In this document: positions 50,650-61,211 of the stretch, in pieces
Position numbering within the stretch: the first letter of the stretch is position 1
How the letters are laid out: every line of letters starts with the position of its first letter
Source: Mytilus edulis
Taxonomy: Eukaryota; Mollusca; Bivalvia; Mytilida; Mytilidae
Assembly (NCBI RefSeq): GCF_963676685.1
Contig: NC_092347.1
Coordinates: 91,142,592 to 91,206,591 of the forward strand
DNA length: 64,000 bases
Reading direction: 5' to 3'
Notes under the pieces: model-generated
Seen by the model: only the letters and a program-made list of their open reading frames with translations
Database searches by the model: none
What the model was told of the DNA's origin: nothing
Translations under genes and position numbers: made by a program

Positions 50650-52950
50650 AAATTTTATTGGAGCAATTTCAACTTTGTATCATCCAATCAGGAGCTGCAT
50701 AATATTTTATTCAGAGTACCATCTTGGGGGTAAAAAATGTCCCGGTTAATGGATACGGCCTTTGTAATATGCCACTCATTGTATATAACACAAGATCATT
50801 TCTGTATTTCTTACCAAAGGAATACTACTGATACGGAGATTACGAGTGAATAATTCTTAAGCGAGGTATCTTAGTTCATTTTGACAATGGATGCTCAAAT
50901 AAAATTATTTCACTATATTGAACATTATTTATTATTTCATTATATCTCGTAGCTAATGCCCCTTTAAATCTAACTTCTATACATGCTTGATTATGATTGA
51001 TAGTGTAGTCTTTGACACCTTTTCACATCTGATTGTTTAATTATTTTTATAGACTTTGTGATGACAATCCGAAATAAGCAAGTATATCTTTTTTTTTTTT
51101 ATTTTACTGTAGAAAAAAATGGAGTAATTAAAATACTATGTTATTGACCAGTGAAGCGTTATTTGAGATGTTGATATAAAAATAAGAATGATGTGATGTG
51201 ATGTGATTGCAAATGAGAGCTGACAAATAAGACCAAATGACACAGACATATACAACTATAGGTCACAGTACGACCTTCAAAACTGAGCAAATTACATACC
51301 GGAAAGTCAGCTATAGAAGGCCCTAATAATGACAAAAGGAAAAGAAATCGCTATAATGAGGGATATACAAATGTATTACACATCAACAAACGACAACCAC
51401 TAAATTGCAGGCTCCTGACTTGGGACAGGCACATACTTAATGTTGCCAGTTTTAACTAGTTTGAAGGCGACAACCTCCCCCCCCCCCTTAACTTGGGGCA
51501 GTGCTGTAAAATAAGAACAAACTATTAAAATCAGTTGAAAAAAATATTAACTCATCAGATGGATACAAATAGATTTACAAAAACAGAGTATACTTGGGTT
51601 GGTACTAATACTTATACAGCCACACAACATAACGACACCAACTACAAATATGAGAATGCTCGCAGTTACTGATCACAGCTAGTACATGGCCAACAACTAA
51701 AGGTAAAAAGCAATCCATCATGGTTTATATTTTGGTTATTTAAACACTGAATTACCAACAGCCTTAACGTATCTTGTAAGTAATTCCTGGTTGTGTCTTC
51801 TTTTTTCGTTTTCTTTCAATATCCTAAAGCGAGTCTGTGTAAAACTTTGCCAATAATACAATATGAGGAACAGTAAAAGATCATAAGAATTAAGAGGAAC
51901 AATTAAAAGGCATACAAATTCGTAGGAACGATAAGTCTTAGAGATTATAATAACTCGGATGAACAATAAAAAGTCACAAGGCTTCTGAGGAACAGCAAGA
52001 GGTCATAAGAATTCGGAGGAAAAATCAAGTCATAAGAATTCGGAGGAACAATAAAAAGTCATAAGAATTATGAGGAACAATAAGATATTATAAGAATTTG
52101 GAAGAACAATAAGATATCATAAACATTCGGAGGAACAATAATAGATCATAGGAATTCTTATGATACTAGTTGACAATTCTGATATGTACAACTCGCTAAC
52201 GAAAGAGGTTTATATTGATGAATAGAAAGTGATATTCACCTGCAATTTACCTGTGCACAATCGGCGGAAATGAAAGATCGAAACTTTTAAAAATCGGCGT
52301 AAATGTCAAACACCCAATAAAACACGAGACTTTCATTACACAGTGACATAACAACGCTTAATTAATGTTCTCATGAAAGTGAACTAATATTAAAAGTGAT
52401 TAATTAAGACTGCCAAAACAAGAAAGATCTAATTTCTTGTTCAATTGCATGTAAAGCACAAGTTAAGGCTAAATTCGTAAATTTCGATAAATGTTTATGA
52501 AGAGGGAGAAAATAACCGTCATATATCATTTATAGAAGTAAAACATGGAGTCATAAGACAAAAAAGTCGTAATAACTCAAAAAATTTATTTATACAGTTT
52601 CTTAGAGAAATATAAATACACGGGCGCATTATTTAGAAAAGAAGGAATTCTATTTTTCCCTTTATGTCTAGAAGAAGAAAACAAACAAAGAAATATAATC
52701 CTCGAATGTTTCAAACTGTTGCGCTTCACTCTTCCTTTGAATAAAAAATTTAATTTGCTTTCATTGATAATAAAAAGATTTTATTAATTTCCATAAAACA
52801 ATAACGACAAGAGAATTATTTTATCTCTTCCTTACTTTTAATCTTTTTGGTCAATTTTGCGCTCGGAATGTGGATTGTTTTAAACTATACTATTACTTAT
52901 TATATGACAGCATAAATCTTAAAAAAATATTTCTGAAAGTGGTAAAAAAA
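50650..52950. other. Gene-free interval with dispersed repeat and short minisatellite
   Basis: 51190-51480 belongs to the CAACAAACGACAACCACTAA/GGCTCCTGACTTGGGACAG family. 51845-52155 is a degenerate minisatellite of about 36 bp (GAGGAACAATAAAAAGTCAT, AAGAATTCG). The rest is AT-rich with nothing recognised. Confidence 0.55.
51845..52155. repeat. Degenerate minisatellite, unit about 36 bp
   Basis: About eight units of GAGGAACAATAAGAGGTCAT then AAGAATTCG, with substitutions and small deletions. Confidence 0.75.
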
Positions 52951-52952
52951 CC

Positions 52953-53066
52953 ACAGTCCGGGTCCGGCATTAAGTCCGGGTCCGGCGACCAGTCCGGGTC
53001 CGGGTCCGGGTTTCATACCCAAGTCCGGGTCCGGAGTCCGGTCCGGTCCGGGTTTCAGTGCGTACC
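52953..53066. repeat. CCGGAC minisatellite, right copy, inverted to 44042-44172
   Basis: AGTCCGGGTCCGG units ending GGTCCGGGTTTCAGTGCGTA. Also shares GGGTTTCATACCCAAGTCCG with the left copy in reverse, beyond chance. Confidence 0.8.
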
Positions 53067-53542
53067 GGATATCATAGGAATAAAAACGAAAACATATTAT
53101 ATAAAATAAATTTTAAAAAAAAATAATATTAATAAAGAATAAAATCCACATCTCAAATTACTAGTCTTGTGAGCAAAGAACAGAAAAGGGGGGTTCATGT
53201 CCTTTCCCAATTTCGAATACCACCCGCCCCAATTTAATCAGTGTCAGCAAATTACAGATAATAAACTGAATTCTTAAACCTTTCTGTTTGTTGTACTAAA
53301 ATATCTATGTCGTGATATCAAGTTTAAAGCTGTTCTGCGAAGTTTCAAATGACAACTGATTGTCTTCATGGGCGCAGCCATTTTTGTTTTTATTTGATTC
53401 GTTTCGTAAAGAATAATTCGTAATATCATTGTCAGTCGTTAATGTAAATCAAAATGGAGATGCAGGTGCACGTATTCTTCATTCAACTTTAAAATATAAT
53501 GAAGAACGGATTATATTGCGATTTATATGACAATTTGTTTTG

Positions 53543-53749
53543 ATGGCAACCACTCAAAATGATGAGGAACAAATAAGATTAATAGAATGTCCAATATGTG
53601 ATCATAAAGCGAAGCAGCAAGTAAACTCTCCTCCAAGAACAATCTGTCCAAAATGTGGAAACTTTTATGTGGACTCTGGGGAAGGACCTCCTCCGCCCAG
53701 AAGGCTAGCAAGAGAAAGACAAGAAAGAAAAAATATTCCTGAAAATGAG
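53543..53749 (+). CDS. First exon of a zinc-ribbon protein (unidentified)
   Basis: ATG at 53543; 69 codons to a GAAAATGAG/GTGAGG donor in phase 0. CPIC (16-19) and CPKC (35-38) form a C-X2-C...C-X2-C zinc ribbon, then NFYVD, a PPPP stretch and a highly charged ARERQERKN segment. I do not recognise the protein. Downstream exons were not found and probably lie beyond the window or past 56212. The exon and 260 bp of its intron are duplicated at 55761-56212. Confidence 0.6.
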
Positions 53750-54009
53750 GTGAGGATTTGTCATGTTTGTTGTCGATGTGGAAAATTACACTAGATTTTT
53801 TATCATAATATTATGAAAAAGGCATTGTTTGTAGAGCTACATGTATGTTTACCCCACAGTTTTTTTTACTTATATTCCTGAATATCTCACAAGAAACTTA
53901 ACTTGTATTTTTGAAAAATGTCATCCATCCTGAACTTCAGTTTTATTTTGATTTCATGGGTTGTCAACTTGTTGTTCTTCTTGAACTTCTTCTTCCTTTG
54001 TAGTAGTAC
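53558..54009 (+). repeat. 452-bp direct duplicate, left copy
   Basis: AATGATGAGGAACAAATAAG through TTTGTAGTAGTAC, essentially identical to 55761-56212. It covers most of the zinc-ribbon exon, its donor and intron sequence. Confidence 0.9.
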
Positions 54010-55763
54010 TGATATAAATATTTTTTCAATATATTACAAAATACAATATATCATAAATAATTAAATACACAAATGAAAATACATAAACATAGATATATAA
54101 CCAAATTTTTTGGCAAACATCCGCCACTATGAATTTATAAAAGGAGAAAAAAAAAATTTAACAAGGGAGGGAGGGTGGGTAATTTCAACGTAATATCAAA
54201 TTCAAAAATGTAAAGAAAACACTTTGCAATAGTATAAATAAACAATTAACAACAAAGGAAAAGTTTATATCCAATAAAAAGAGCGAAATAATATAGTGAG
54301 TAAATTTAATGCAAGAGTTTATACTAATGAAAATCTAGTTTGAACCAGTGTGATTACTGAGGTGTAAAATATAAATTTCACTGTTTTGCTAATTAAATAA
54401 TTTAAATCTTAAATTAAACCAATTATCAAGTGGGTGAAATAAAAGGAAGTCAATAGGTATAATTTGTATTGCCTGATATAAATATTTTTTCAATATATTA
54501 CAAAATACAATATATCATAAATAATTAAATACACAAATGAAAATACATAAACATAGATATATAACCAAATTTTTTGGCAAACATCCGCCAAGCCTGCAAG
54601 GCCGCCAAAAAAAAATAAAGATAAAATAATAACTATCAAAACAGTTATAATGATGATAAAAACCAGACATACTATCATCACTCTTTTTTCTCACTTCAAA
54701 TAAGCTCCATCCTTTCAAAATGTGTATAGATAATGAAAGGACAAAACAGCAAACCAACTCAAAATATATGTAGATCTTGAGTAGTAAGAGGAAAACCAGC
54801 ATCATATTCAGGATGCAAGTTCTCTGAAAAGAGAAAAAAGAATAATTACAGTAAACAATATACATGTATGAAGTAAATAAAAAACACAATTGTAACACAT
54901 TACAATTTATATACTCTGATGCTTAATAATATTGATTATCTTTTTTCTGAAAAGTTCTGTACCAGCAAAATTTAAATGAAGCCCATCTCTCGGAGCAAAT
55001 AAGGAAGCATCTGGAATATTGTCGAGTAAGAAACTCCTATACAAATTACAATATAATAAATTATTTCTTTTACACAATCTTTTTAACTCAGTATTAACTT
55101 TATTAACTTTAGCTCCAGTTTTCATGTGATCAACTGGTCTAGGAAGAATAGAAGTAAAGATCAACTTAGCAAATGTCATCTTTTTTAACTTGTGAATTAA
55201 ATCTCCGAAATATGATATAATAGTATCTACGGATTGAGACGAAGAAATATTATTAGTACCAACATGAACTATAACGAAATCTAATGAAATTAAATCTACT
55301 TTCCCAGATGAAATTAACTCAGTAAGACGACCAATAGTGGCACCAGGAAAGGCCTGAGTTGTACACCCATCTATTCCACTAACATATTTAGGTATAGACG
55401 CTGACACAATGGTCGCCCTTTTTTCAAAGAAATTCCCTGTAAAAATTTATAATAAAACATCTGAAATATGTGCTGTCATCTTTTCTGCTACTGAAATCTT
55501 ATCATCTAATGAAAATTTTAAATATCAACGTAATATCAAATTCAAAAATGTAAAGAAAACACTTTGCAATAGTATAAATAAACAATTAACAACAAAGGAA
55601 AAGTTTATATCCAATAAAAAGAGCGAAATAATATAGTGAGTAAATTTAATGCAAGAGTTTATACTAATGAAAATCTAGTTTGAACCAGTGTGATTACTGA
55701 GGTGTAAAATATAAATTTCACTGTTTTGCTAATTAAATAATTTAAATCTTAAATTAAACCAAT
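54010..55763 (-). mobile_element. Element with interleaved split direct repeats and an SGNH ORF (Ngaro/DIRS-like)
   Basis: In plus order: B 54010-54126, A 54185-54423, B' 54474-54590, internal part, A' 55525-55763. A and A' are 239 bp, B and B' 117 bp, nearly identical pairs in direct orientation. Read on the minus strand (the ORF's strand) the order is A'-ORF-B'-A-B. That is the split-direct-repeat layout of Ngaro/DIRS tyrosine-recombinase retrotransposons, some of which encode SGNH hydrolases. Reverse transcriptase and recombinase are absent, and spacers of 50 and 58 bp separate the blocks, so it would be a cut-down derivative. Confidence 0.6.
54907..55407 (-). CDS. SGNH/GDSL-hydrolase-like ORF of a mobile element, N-terminally truncated
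   Basis: A 166-residue frame. FPGATIGRLTELI, then VIVHVGTNNISSS (block III with Gly and Asn), ILPRP, and APRDGLHLNFAG (block V Asp-x-x-His equivalent) are typical of SGNH hydrolases of retroelements. Block I with the nucleophile Ser (GDS) should lie just before the start and is not found, so activity is unlikely. Flanked by the split repeats. Confidence 0.7.
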   Translation of the reverse strand: MSASIPKYVSGIDGCTTQAFPGATIGRLTELISSGKVDLISLDFVIVHVGTNNISSSQSVDTIISYFGDLIHKLKKMTFAKLIFTSILPRPVDHMKTGAKVNKVNTELKRLCKRNNLLYCNLYRSFLLDNIPDASLFAPRDGLHLNFAGTELFRKKIINIIKHQSI

Positions 55764-56212
55764 GATGAGGAACAAATAAGATTAATAGAATGTCCAATAT
55801 GTGATCATAAAGCGAAGCAGCAAGTAAACTCTCCTCCAAGAACAATCTGTCCAAAATGTGGAAACTTTTATGTGGACTCTGGGGAAGGACCTCCTCCGCC
55901 CAGAAGGCTAGCAAGAGAAAGACAAGAAAGAAAAAATATTCCTGAAAATGAGGTGAGGATTTGTCATGTTTGTTGTCGATGTGGAAAATTACACTAGATT
56001 TTTTATCATAATATTATGAAAAAGGCATTGTTTGTAGAGCTACATGTATGTTTACCCCACAGTTTTTTTTACTTATATTCCTGAATATCTCACAAGAAAC
56101 TTAACTTGTATTTTTGAAAAATGTCATCCATCCTGAACTTCAGTTTTATTTTGATTTCATGGGTTGTCAACTTGTTGTTCTTCTTGAACTTCTTCTTCCT
56201 TTGTAGTAGTAC
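55761..56212 (+). pseudogene. 452-bp direct duplicate, right copy: decapitated zinc-ribbon exon
   Basis: Carries residues 6-69 of the zinc-ribbon exon and the GTGAGG donor at 55953, but the ATG is replaced by the A' repeat with an in-frame TAA just upstream. There is no acceptor, so it cannot be a start exon or an internal exon. Confidence 0.8.
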
Positions 56213-56339
56213 GTACAGGCCTCCCATGGGAGTATTATCATACTGTTTTATGTACATGTTGATGTGAGAACAACAAATGTGCGGGTCAGTACGGATTATC
56301 TGCAGTGAAAACAGTGCTTCTTTGTTCCCATTTAAAATG

Positions 56340-56990
56340 ACGCTAAAAACAAGGTTGTACATCTATTGAAGCTGGACCACTTGCACACCCCTTTTGAATA
56401 ATTCAAGGGTTGTGCAGCTTTAAAATATGTGTTGTGGCAGTCCATTCGATATTCTGATGGTATCTGGGAAAACAGAGTGACGATATACTTGAGTCCTGGC
56501 AAAAGGAATGAGGAATTGTTCATTGTGTCCTCTTACTGTTGATATTACTGGCTGTAAATTTGTAGTTGGTACGGCAATCCCTTTGTGTACTACTCTGTAA
56601 AACATGATGACTTTACATTGAGCTCTTCTTTCCAATAGTGTCTTCCAGTTGAGTGCCTGCAGCTGTAGCATTGTTTTTATGCTACTCGATCGTTCTTCTG
56701 TAGTCATTATGAACAAATCATGCGCATCATCGTTGTATAGCTTCTAATTTGTTTATGTCGTTCTTAGTAGATGGGTCCCAGATTTTGCTAGAGTAATATT
56801 CCATTAGTGGTCTTACAAGCGTTTGATAACGTAATGCTTTTGTTTTACTAGGACAGCTTTTGATGTTCCTTTGAACATGTTGAAGAAAAGCTTGGGTGGA
56901 GTTAGCTCTCTTTGCGATGTTGTCAATGTTATGCCTTAACTCCAAATTAATGTATAACCTGCCTACCTTTGTTGACAGAATCATTCGTAG
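56340..56990 (-). pseudogene. LINE remnant: C-terminal part of a non-LTR reverse transcriptase
   Basis: Two frames on the minus strand continue each other (56727-56984, then 56420-56716). LRHNIDNIAKRANSTQAFLQ, KALRYQTLVRPLMEYYSSKI, WDPSTKNDINKLEAIQR, then LNWKTLLERRAQCKVIMFYR are the post-catalytic region of Jockey/CR1-like LINE reverse transcriptases. A stop and frameshift separate them, and everything upstream of the YINLELRHN segment is missing. Dead copy. Confidence 0.8.
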
Positions 56991-57160
56991 CAGACCTTAC
57001 CAAGTAAGGCAACCAAAATTTTTCACAATCACAACCAATTGGAAATACATGTATATAAGACTTGCCGTAAATGATTACACTGGTTGACCCGAGTTCAATC
57101 AGTGTAAACGGTAAAAGTAGTTACTCATCAATCAGTTCTTAATTACTGTGATGTAAAAAC

Positions 57161-57270
57161 ATTAACATTTACGGAAAGTACAGGAATTTCAACAGTAGTA
57201 TAATTATAAACATAATTAAAAAAAAGACTTAAGTACTGTTAAAATTCCTGCACTTTCCATAATTGCTAAT
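57161..57270. repeat. Foldback element, 37-bp arms
   Basis: The arms pair ACGGAAAGTACAGGAATTTC with AAATTCCTGCACTTTCCAT; loop of about 36 bp. Confidence 0.65.
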
Positions 57271-57309
57271 GCTAGCTATAGCTCTATTAATGGCTTTAGT
57301 CATGCTCCA

Positions 57310-58012
57310 GGTTAAAGTTTTTGGTCAAGGTACCTGAGGTAGTTTTTGATGAAGTTGAAGTCCAATCAACTTGAAAATTAGTACACATGTTTCCTATGAT
57401 ACATGCATGTATGTACATCATGTATCACAGTTATATTTTACTTTCTATGTTTCAATTGATAAGTATGTGATGTTCAACAAGTGGAAATATTCAAGCTTCA
57501 AATACTCGTAAAATTACAAAATCGGTAACTTTAACATATTTATTGATCATTTTGAATAGAATTACTATATATATATTTAAGTATGAAATACGTTTTATTC
57601 AAAAAAAAAAATACATGTTTATATCAGGCAACAAAAATATTGATCTGCGCATTTTATAAAAATGTCAACTTCTGACATGTAGTTTCCTGTCAAAACAATG
57701 TTGGAATCAGAATCTTCTATGCAAACTGATGTGTTTGGGTCTCAGGGGATACAACGAGGACGCGTCCCAGGGACTCACAGGTTTCAAAAATGTCCCTTCC
57801 AGCTTGATTTCCATGCGTCCAGGATGGGTATCCATGTGCACGTCTTAGCAATAACCCTGATACATGTACAAATGTATGATCTTTCTTATTTAAATGCCAT
57901 AATTTAGAGTTTTGACCCAAATTTCACGGTCCACTGAACATAGAACTGATAGTACAGATGGGACATCAGTGTACTATAGTCGTTGATAATGGACACATTC
58001 TTGTTTTTAAAT
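57310..58012 (-). repeat. Dispersed repeat (GTGTCCATAGTACAC family), inverted and interrupted
   Basis: 57310-57400 and 57875-58012 are the two halves of one copy in reverse orientation. The break occurs at CCTATGAT / TATGATCTTTC, and TATGAT is present on both sides of the 474-bp insert. Confidence 0.6.
57401..57874. mobile_element. 474-bp insertion in the dispersed repeat
   Basis: Bounded by TATGAT on both sides (57395-57400 and 57875-57880). The ends are weakly inverted (ACATGCATGTA, TACATGTACAAATG). No ORF of note; family unknown. Confidence 0.4.
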
Positions 58013-58063
58013 ACTATAAGCAGTAGGTCTAAAAATCTGTAGGTTTCTAGCCTTTTCAGTTTT

Positions 58064-58100
58064 TGTCGAGCCTGCAACTTTTGTTGCAGAAAGCTGGACA
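58064..58100. repeat. Hairpin at the head of the 150-bp array
   Basis: TGTCGAGC/GCTGGACA and TGCAAC/GTTGCA arms pair around a TTTT loop. It is followed by a CGG-rich stretch (GGCGGCGGCGG) just before the tandem units. Confidence 0.6.
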
Positions 58101-58249
58101 TAGGGATAGTGATCTGGCGGCGGCGGCTACGGTGGCGGTGTTAGCTCACTTCCTAAAAGCTATATATTTTAGAAGGTGGAAGACCTGGATGCTTCATATC
58201 TTGTATATAGATGCCTCATGTTACGAAGTTTCCGTCAGTCACATGTCCA

Positions 58250-59215
58250 TTGCCCTTGACCTCATTTTCATGGTTCAGTGACCACATGAAAAAAAAGTTC
58301 AAATTTTTTGTAATGTTAAATTCTCTCTTACTGTAAGTAATAGGGTAACTATATTTAGTATGTGCGTACCTTGCAAGGTCCTCATGCCTGTCAGACAGTT
58401 TTCACTTGACCTCGACCTCATTTCATGGATCAGTGAACAAGGTTAAGTTTTGGTGGTCAAGTCCATATCTCAGATACTATAAGCAATTAATAGGTCTAGT
58501 ATATTCAGTGTATGGAAGGACTGTAAGGTGTACATGTCCAACTGGCAGGTGTCATCTGACCTTGACCTCATTTTCATGGTTCAGTGGTTATAGTTAAGTC
58601 TTTGTGTTTTGGTCTGTTTTTCTCATACTTTATGCAATAGGTTTACTATATTTGTTGTATGGAATGATTGTAAGGTGTACATGTCTAGCGGGCAGATGTC
58701 ATCTGACCTTGGCCTCATTTTCATGGTTCAGTGGTTATAGATAAGTTTTTGTGTTTTGGTCTGTTTTTCTCATACTTTATGCAATAGGTTTACTATATTT
58801 GTTGTATGGAATGATTGTAAGGTGTACATGTCTAGCGGGCAGATGTCATCTGACCTCGACCTCATTTTCATGGTTCAGTGGTCAAAGTTAAGTTTTTTAG
58901 TTTTGGTCTTTTTATCTAATACTACAGTATATATATGTCATACATGTCATAGGTCAACTAAATTTGGTGTAGGGAAATATTTTATGATCTATATGTCAGT
59001 CGTGCAGGTTTTATTTGACCTTGACCTGGTTTTCACAGTTCATTGCTCAGTGTTAATTTTTGTGTTTTTGTCTATTTTCTTAAACTATAAGCAATAGGTC
59101 AACTATATTTGTTGTATGGAAGCATTGTTAGCTGTACGTGTCTGCCTGGCATATGGTTCAACTGACCTTGACCTCATTTACATGGTTCATGTTAAGTTTA
59201 TGTGACAGTCGTAAT
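58250..59215 (+). repeat. Tandem array of about 150-bp units, forward orientation
   Basis: Seven units marked by TGACCTTGACCTCATTTTCA near 58253, 58405, 58555, 58703, 58851, 59018 and 59163, each with TTGGTCTGTTTTTCTCATAC and TATTTGTTGTATGGAATGAT. The two units at 58555-58850 are nearly identical; outer ones are diverged. Same family as 25570-26560. Open frames here are by-products. Confidence 0.85.
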
Positions 59216-59399
59216 AAAGCTTTATATTTAGGAGTACAAATGTATCAACATAATATCAATGATTAGTAAAGAAGGCGAGACATTTCAGTGTGTGCACTCT
59301 TGTGTTTATATAAATTAAGTGTTGTAAAGATCGGTAAACACAAGCACAAATGCTGTGTTAAATACAGACAACAGATAAACAGTCCTGTTAGAAAGTGAA

Positions 59400-59557
59400 G
59401 AAATAATTCATGGGGGCTTGAATATATCGTGATTTTACCACCGGTTGTCCCTTTATGATTTTTTTTTACCCTGAGCGATAGCAAGGGGTAAAATATCGGC
59501 ATAAAGGGACAACCGGTGGTAAAATCTTGATATATCAAGCCCCCATGAATTATTTCG
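59400..59557. repeat. Long foldback element, arms of about 57 bp
   Basis: Arms GAAATAATTCATGGGGGCTT and ACCACCGGTTGTCCCTTTAT are each present inverted. The loop holds its own TACCC/GGGTA stem. Confidence 0.8.
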
Positions 59558-59559
59558 AT

Positions 59560-61040
59560 TCTAATAGGACAAATACGGCAATTGTTTTTGGATTGAATAG
59601 CTGTAGGAGAAGGCATTATTTTACATGTATTAAATTGACGTAAAAGAACGGAGCAAACTGAATAAATGTCATGCTTAAACTATTTACAAAAATATATTTA
59701 GATAGATTTTGATGAATCTAAATGATAATTGTACTTAAATGCCTAATTTGTATACAAAAATGGCTTATATAACACATTTTCTCATCGTTTGCTGACGTTT
59801 TCTTGTTGTGATGATTTTCGGTTTCACAAGCGTGTATTTTCCCGTAAAACACCTATATTCTGACGTCAACGTTCTATGACGTCGGGTAGCTGAAATTCAT
59901 AAAAAAGCATATTCACATCCAATTGTATTCTTTATAAAGCACAAAGGTGTCAGTATTCACCTCAGAAACTTACAAAACCTTTGAATAGACTTATTAAGAA
60001 AGGATATAATTACGATACTGTTGTCAAGTCATTAAAGATTGCATATTTTGGCGTTAATATTGAGTCACTGATAAGGTCTTTGCATCGGAACTAAACACAT
60101 TTATTCTAAAAACAGTTGTTGGCATGACACGGGTTATGTTCTTCTCATATATGTTATGATGGTATGATACTAAACCCCTAACGGGAAGGATTGTGCCTGA
60201 TGTTCATATGATGAAATCATAATCTTTCAGTCAGTTTAGTTGAAGTCTGGAGCTGGCATGTCAGTTAACTGCTAGTAGTCTGTTGTTATTTATGTATTAT
60301 TGTCATTTTGTTTATTTTCTTTGGTTACATCTTCTGACATCAGACTCGGATTTCTCTTGAACTGAATTTTAATGTGCGTATTGTTATGCGTTTACTTTAC
60401 TACATTGGTTAGAGGTATAGGGGGAGGGTTGAGATCTCACAAACATGTTTAACCCCGCAGCATTTTTGCGCCTGTCCCAAGTCAGGAGCCTCTGGCCTTT
60501 GTTAGTCTTGTATTATTTTAATTTTAGTTTCTTGTGTACAATTTGGAAATTAGTATGGCGTTCATTATCACTGGACTAGTATATATTTGTTTAGGGGCCA
60601 GCTGAAGGACGCCTCCGGGTGCGGGAATTTCTCGCTACATTGAAGACCTGTTGGTGACCCTCTGCTGTTGTTTTTTATTTGGGCGGGTTGTTGTCTCTTT
60701 GACACATTCCCCATTTCCATTCTCAATTTTATATGACGTGGGAGTAGGATCGGAACAGCCCAAACAATATATTCATATTTTACCACGGGTGTGTACTCAA
60801 AGTGTTTGAAGGACGTCATGTAAGAATGTACAATATCCCTTGGCTATCTCAACTTTTTGGGGATAATCATCAGTGGTAATAAGATGTAGACAAAAAAAAC
60901 ATAAATTAAGCTAAAGTTTTTGAAAACAAATACATTGCTGTTGGCAAGTGGCACAGTCTTCCTTAGAAAACTTGTACGTCAAAGTATTTATTATCATTTA
61001 TATAATTAAATTAGAAAAAAATGAATTGATATGACATACA
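59560..61040. other. Gene-free interval with dispersed repeat
   Basis: 60360-60735 is a reverse copy of the CAGGAGCCTCTGGCC / AACATGTTTAACCCCGC family, ending in GTTGTCTCTTTGACACATTC. It supplies the empty site for the 18084 element. The rest is unrecognised AT-rich DNA. Confidence 0.55.
60360..60735 (-). repeat. Dispersed repeat, intact reference copy
   Basis: TTGGTTAGAGGTATAGGGGG, CTCACAAACATGTTTAACCC and GTCCCAAGTCAGGAGCCTCT are uninterrupted here, in contrast to 18030-19010. Confidence 0.65.
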
Positions 61041-61044
61041 TTTA

Positions 61045-61211
61045 GGAGATAACTGTATTGTATTTTAAGCTCCGACGCCATCAATTGGGGATTTGATGGT
61101 CACAAATTAAGTTTACTGGCGACGCGTTAGCCGAGACAGTAAACGGGTATTTGCGACCATCAAATCCCCAATTGATGCAGTCGGAGCTTAAAATACAATA
61201 TTGTTATCTCC
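61045..61211. repeat. Long foldback element with GGAGATAAC ends
   Basis: Left and right arms of about 57 bp (ATTTTAAGCTCCGAC, CATCAATTGGGGATTTGATG) are inverted with only a few mismatches. The loop of about 50 bp contains GGCGACGCGTTAGCCGA. Confidence 0.8.

Noticed and set aside
55409-55636. 75-codon open frame on the plus strand
   Set aside because: Shadow of the SGNH ORF end and the A' repeat; no protein features.
58406-59097. Open frames of 63 and 113 codons
   Set aside because: They result from translating the 150-bp tandem array.
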